Assembly: GCA_910588595.1 (NCBI GenBank)
Contig: CAJUQU010000165.1
Coordinates: 1 to 8,319, forward strand
Direction: 5' to 3'
Length of the DNA stretch: 8,319 bases
Source of the DNA: an uncultured Lachnospiraceae bacterium
GTDB lineage: Bacteria > Bacillota_A > Clostridia > Lachnospirales > Lachnospiraceae
The notes under the pieces were generated by a model that was given only the letters and a program-made list of their open reading frames with translations, made no database searches and was not told the DNA's origin. The position numbers were made by a program, and so were the translations under genes. Numbering within the stretch: position 1 is the stretch's first letter; each line of letters starts with the position of its first letter. Below are positions 5,945 through 8,319 of this stretch, piece after piece.

Positions 5945-6706
5945 CTATAGTCCCATCCTGTCGAGGACTTCCCCTGCTCCCCGCACAAGTTCCGTGTCAG
6001 AGGGCAGCGCCAGCACGCTCTCCCCTTTCAGGTCTGTCTCGGCAAGCTTCTCATCCGAACCGATATAGCTGACAACGGGAATGTCGCCAGTGTCGATCAG
6101 TTTGACGGACTCTCTGGACAAAATGCGGTTTATCACAGCCCCTGTCCACTCATACATCACAAGCTCATCAGCCACCTTCTTGATCGTCTGGATCACCTGT
6201 GTCCCCTTGCGGCTTGAATCCGTCACCAGCAGCAGGTGCGTCACCTTCTCCATCACGCGGCGGTTGATCTGCTCTATGCCGGCCTCGCCGTCGATCACCA
6301 CATAATCAAAATTATCTGAAAGCAGCTGTATCACTGCTTTCAGATAATTGTTGATCCTGCAGTAGCAGCCCGCGCTCTCCGGGCGCCCCACCGCGATGAA
6401 CGCAAAACCGTCACACTCTGCCATAGCATCATAAATGCGGTACTCCGACTCCGCCAACAACTCCAGTGCCGTCCTGGTATCGCCCTCCTCCACTGTTGAC
6501 ACGACCGCCTTTCGGATATCATCGATCGTCTCATGTACCTCCACGCCAAGCGCGGTCGACAGACCGACTGCCGGATCTGCATCGATGGCGAGGATCCGCT
6601 TGCCGGGATAGCGCTCCACCAGCACCTTCACCATCGCTGCAGCCAGCGAAGTCTTGCCCACGCCGCCTTTTCCTGCCACTGCGATCATCTTTGTATTGCC
6701 CTGCAT
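5945..6706 (-). CDS. CooC-like P-loop ATPase (253 aa), metal-centre maturation or electron-transfer factor
   Basis: A MinD/ParA/NifH-fold ATPase. The deviant Walker A motif AGKGGVGKTS lies at 11-20 with the signature lysine (Lys13) and Lys18; DADP is at 42-45; and VVIDGEAGIEQ (136-146) is the Walker B/switch region. ESAGCYCRINN holds a CxC pair, Cys114 and Cys116, the feature that separates CooC from ordinary MinD. In known CooC it binds metal at the dimer interface and supports nickel insertion into CO dehydrogenase, and AcsF relatives do the same for acetyl-CoA synthase. ATG 6706 has AAGGAG with ideal spacing. The gene lies 24 bases after the response regulator and 52 before the dehydratase-like pair. 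No CO dehydrogenase catalytic subunit is visible, so the client may be the dehydratase-like pair or the ACS-beta-like protein at the operon's end. Residues 120-133 are encoded across a striking inverted repeat (6310-6349). Family is secure; client is inferred. Confidence 0.92.
   Translation of the reverse strand: MQGNTKMIAVAGKGGVGKTSLAAAMVKVLVERYPGKRILAIDADPAVGLSTALGVEVHETIDDIRKAVVSTVEEGDTRTALELLAESEYRIYDAMAECDGFAFIAVGRPESAGCYCRINNYLKAVIQLLSDNFDYVVIDGEAGIEQINRRVMEKVTHLLLVTDSSRKGTQVIQTIKKVADELVMYEWTGAVINRILSRESVKLIDTGDIPVVSYIGSDEKLAETDLKGESVLALPSDTELVRGAGEVLDRMGL
6310..6349. repeat. Perfect 16-bp inverted repeat inside the CooC-like gene
   Basis: Bases 6310-6325 (AATTATCTGAAAGCAG) are the exact reverse complement of 6334-6349, with an 8-base spacer CTGTATCA. 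A further three base pairs (CAA with TTG) are possible outside a single-base bulge. The mRNA would form a strong hairpin in the middle of the coding sequence. It encodes part of the helix NNYLKAVIQLLSDNFD, so the protein frame is intact. There is no T run next to it and it is not a terminator. Confidence 0.85.
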
Positions 6707-6730
6707 CTCTTTCTCCTTTCGATGCGCTGT

Positions 6731-7834
6731 TTATGCCTCCTCGTCGGGGTACATTACCAACAGGCGTTCGATATCCGTGCGCACCTCCGCAAATGCCTTG
6801 AGCAGTTTGGGGGAGAACGATCCGCTCTGTCCGTTGACGATCATCTGGAATGCCTGTTCTGAATCGTATGCCTCCTTGTACACGCGCCTTGTGGTGAGTG
6901 CGTCGTACACGTCCACAAGGGAGACGATCTGCGCCGCGATGCTGATCTCGTCCCCCTTCAGCCCGTCCGGATAGCCCTTGCCGTCGTATTTTTCGTGGTG
7001 GTGTCTGGCGATATCGCAGGCGTAATCGTAGATCGCCCGGTCATTCAGGCAGATCCTGTGCTGTATGATCTCCGCACCCTTGGTGGTGTGGGACTTGATC
7101 AGCTCAAACTCATCGGGCGTCAGTTTGCCGGGTTTGAGGATGATGCTGTCCGAGATCGCGATCTTTCCGATATCGTGCAGCGAGGACGCCCAGCCGATCT
7201 GCGTCAGCTTTTCGGGGGTGAGCTCATACTCGGGAAACAGCTTCATGACACTGTTTCCGAGGCAGAGGGCATACTCCCGGATCCTTTTGATGTGCTGCTT
7301 GGATTCCATATTTCGAAATTCCACAATGTTGCTGAGGGAATCGATCAGTATCTCGTTGATATGGTTGATCTTCTTTGCCTGCTGTTTCAGGACGCTGTTC
7401 TGCTTCTGGATGTTGATGTTCTGTTTCTTGACCATCATCTCGAGCTGCATCTTGTACTGAAACCAGCCGATCGCATTGCGGACTACCTGCTTCACGACAT
7501 CGGGCTGGTAGGGCTTTGTGATGTAGCTGACGATCCCGTACTCATAGCCCTTTCGCTCCACCTCGTGGGAGCTGTCGCCTGTGATCATAATGAACGGGAT
7601 CCTGTTGAGAATCGATTTGTCCTTCAGGTGCTCAAGCACGGTGAAGCCGTCCATCACAGGCATCAGATTGTCGAGCAGGACGACTGCGATGGAGGCGATA
7701 TGGTCCTTTAGGAGCGCTATGCCCTGTCTTCCGTTTTCAGCCTCCAGGATCTTGTACTCTGACCGGAACAGCTCGACTAAGATCTCCCGGTCGATTGCGT
7801 TGTCTTCAAAAATTAAAATAGTATCACGATTCAT
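6731..7834 (-). CDS. Response regulator with HD-GYP c-di-GMP phosphodiesterase domain (367 aa)
   Basis: The N-terminal receiver domain (about 5-118) has the acidic pair Glu10-Asp11, the phosphoacceptor Asp55 in LLDNLMPVMDG, Thr85 and Lys107 in TKPYQP. A coiled-coil linker rich in Lys and Gln spans about 127-168. The C-terminal domain is HD-GYP, with HDIGK (220-224), His249, HHHEKYDGKGYPDGL (278-292) and Asp308 in SLVDVYDALT. All metal-binding and GYP positions that I can check are present, so it should be an active c-di-GMP (or related dinucleotide) hydrolase switched by phosphorylation. The cognate kinase is not in the window. ATG 7834 has only a weak purine-rich sequence upstream, but the start fits the domain edge. 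The stop is 24 bases before the CooC-like ATG, so the downstream genes may be co-transcribed. Sampled stretches show G at or above C on the plus strand here, opposite to the dehydratase genes. Confidence 0.95.
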   Translation of the reverse strand: MNRDTILIFEDNAIDREILVELFRSEYKILEAENGRQGIALLKDHIASIAVVLLDNLMPVMDGFTVLEHLKDKSILNRIPFIMITGDSSHEVERKGYEYGIVSYITKPYQPDVVKQVVRNAIGWFQYKMQLEMMVKKQNINIQKQNSVLKQQAKKINHINEILIDSLSNIVEFRNMESKQHIKRIREYALCLGNSVMKLFPEYELTPEKLTQIGWASSLHDIGKIAISDSIILKPGKLTPDEFELIKSHTTKGAEIIQHRICLNDRAIYDYACDIARHHHEKYDGKGYPDGLKGDEISIAAQIVSLVDVYDALTTRRVYKEAYDSEQAFQMIVNGQSGSFSPKLLKAFAEVRTDIERLLVMYPDEEA

Positions 7835-7864
7835 GATTTTACCATACTTTCTATATATTTTTTG

Positions 7865-7889
7865 GCACTGTTACGATACTGAACAGTAC
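7865..7889 (-). repeat. Inverted repeat upstream of the response regulator
   Basis: On the minus strand GTACTGTT pairs with AACAGTGC over eight positions, including one G-T wobble, with a nine-base loop. It lies 31 bases before the response-regulator ATG, in the 72-base gap after the FapA-like stop. It is followed by an A run, not a T run, so it is not a terminator. It could be an operator or leader hairpin. No convincing promoter was found in this gap. Confidence 0.4.
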
Positions 7890-7906
7890 TGGATATTGTC
7901 GTGCGC

Positions 7907-8319
7907 TCACAGCCCCACCATGACAACCTGCTTGTTTCGGAGTTTGAAGACCACCCTTCTCACCTCCGACGGCAGGAGGTATGAGATGCCGTTGATCGTG
8001 ATCGAGCTGCCCTCAAATGCCCTGCCCCTGACTCGTATGGGTTCCTTCATCGTCTGCTCCGTGAGGTTGGCGAGCTTTGCCGACTCGCCGTCGAGCTCCG
8101 CCAGTGCATGTGTCTTGACCTCGATCGCGGCAAAGACCTTGCGCTGCTGATCCTCCGGCACATCCTTGCCGGAGGCGCACAGCATGCGGATCTTTCTGCG
8201 CATCTTCTCCAGCGCATCCAGCTCCTCGAGGAGCTGTTCCCTGTCTGCCGCATACTTTGCCTGCACTTTTGCGTACAGTTCGTTCCTGCCGATATCCAGA
8301 ACGGTCTTCAGGTGCAGTC
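7907..8319 (-). CDS. FapA/DUF342-like protein, C-terminal fragment (137 residues visible)
   Basis: The reading frame is open to the right edge of the window, so the 5' part is missing; the GTG at 8266 is internal and no start is visible. The visible part begins LHLKTVLDIGRNELYAKVQA, continues as a charged helical coiled coil (about visible residues 17-80), and ends in a short beta-rich domain: IRVRGRAFEGSSITINGIS followed by YLLPSEVRRVVFKLRNKQVV and a final MVGL. This coiled coil plus IxVxGxxxxGxxIxI ... VxFxxxxxxV pattern is what I know from the C-terminus of FapA/DUF342 polymerising beta-helix proteins. Those have been linked to flagellar placement in some bacteria but are widespread in Firmicutes with unclear roles. 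Neighbouring c-di-GMP signalling fits a surface or motility context. The gap to the response regulator is 72 bases. Confidence 0.75.
   Translation of the reverse strand, partial: LHLKTVLDIGRNELYAKVQAKYAADREQLLEELDALEKMRRKIRMLCASGKDVPEDQQRKVFAAIEVKTHALAELDGESAKLANLTEQTMKEPIRVRGRAFEGSSITINGISYLLPSEVRRVVFKLRNKQVVMVGL

Noticed and set aside
1..8319. CRISPR arrays, insertion sequences, tRNA or rRNA genes
   Set aside because: No regularly spaced repeats, transposase motifs or cloverleaf/rRNA signatures were seen on either strand.

Overview
The window reads as chromosome of a strictly anaerobic, low-to-mid-GC Firmicute, most likely a Lachnospiraceae-type Clostridium relative. The grounds are strong AGGAGG-type ribosome binding sites, oxygen-sensitive iron-sulfur enzymes of the 2-hydroxyacyl-CoA dehydratase/benzoyl-CoA reductase family, a FapA/DUF342 protein next to an HD-GYP response regulator, and a DUF3829-like lipoprotein. 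This assignment is inference from gene content; no rRNA or other taxonomic marker is present. All nine genes lie on the minus strand, so transcription runs from high to low coordinates.

Layout in transcription order: (1) 8319-7907, C-terminal part of a FapA/DUF342-like protein that runs off the window. (2) 7834-6731, a REC + HD-GYP response regulator, a predicted c-di-GMP phosphodiesterase. (3) 6706-5945, a CooC-like P-loop ATPase with the CxC metal motif. (4) 5892-4717 and (5) 4696-3158, two different 2-hydroxyacyl-CoA dehydratase-family subunits. (6) 3073-2276, their ASKHA-type [4Fe-4S] activase. (7) A new promoter at about 2238, then 2111-1035, a DUF3829-like lipoprotein. (8) 1025-861, a 54-residue single-span membrane protein. 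(9) 825-112, a small stand-alone protein resembling part of the acetyl-CoA synthase/CO dehydrogenase beta subunit, closed by a strong intrinsic terminator at 65-94.

The centre of interest is the set CooC-like ATPase + two dehydratase-like subunits + activase + ACS-beta-like protein. The activase should use ATP to drive a low-potential electron onto the Fe-S clusters of the dehydratase-like pair. A CooC-type ATPase normally serves nickel insertion into CO dehydrogenase or acetyl-CoA synthase. Here it sits with an ACS-like fragment and no recognisable CO dehydrogenase catalytic subunit. This suggests an ATP-driven reductase, possibly of the double-cubane type, with a dedicated metal-maturation or small-molecule-handling branch. 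Its substrate cannot be read from the sequence, and no dedicated CoA-transferase, acyl-CoA dehydrogenase or transporter is present to suggest ordinary amino-acid fermentation.

Start sites of four genes were moved or newly called from ribosome binding sites. The 54-residue gene fills what would otherwise look like an empty spacer. Non-coding structure includes a perfect 16-bp inverted repeat inside the CooC-like gene, a nested hairpin in the lipoprotein leader, and a compact foldable element at the left edge beyond the terminator.
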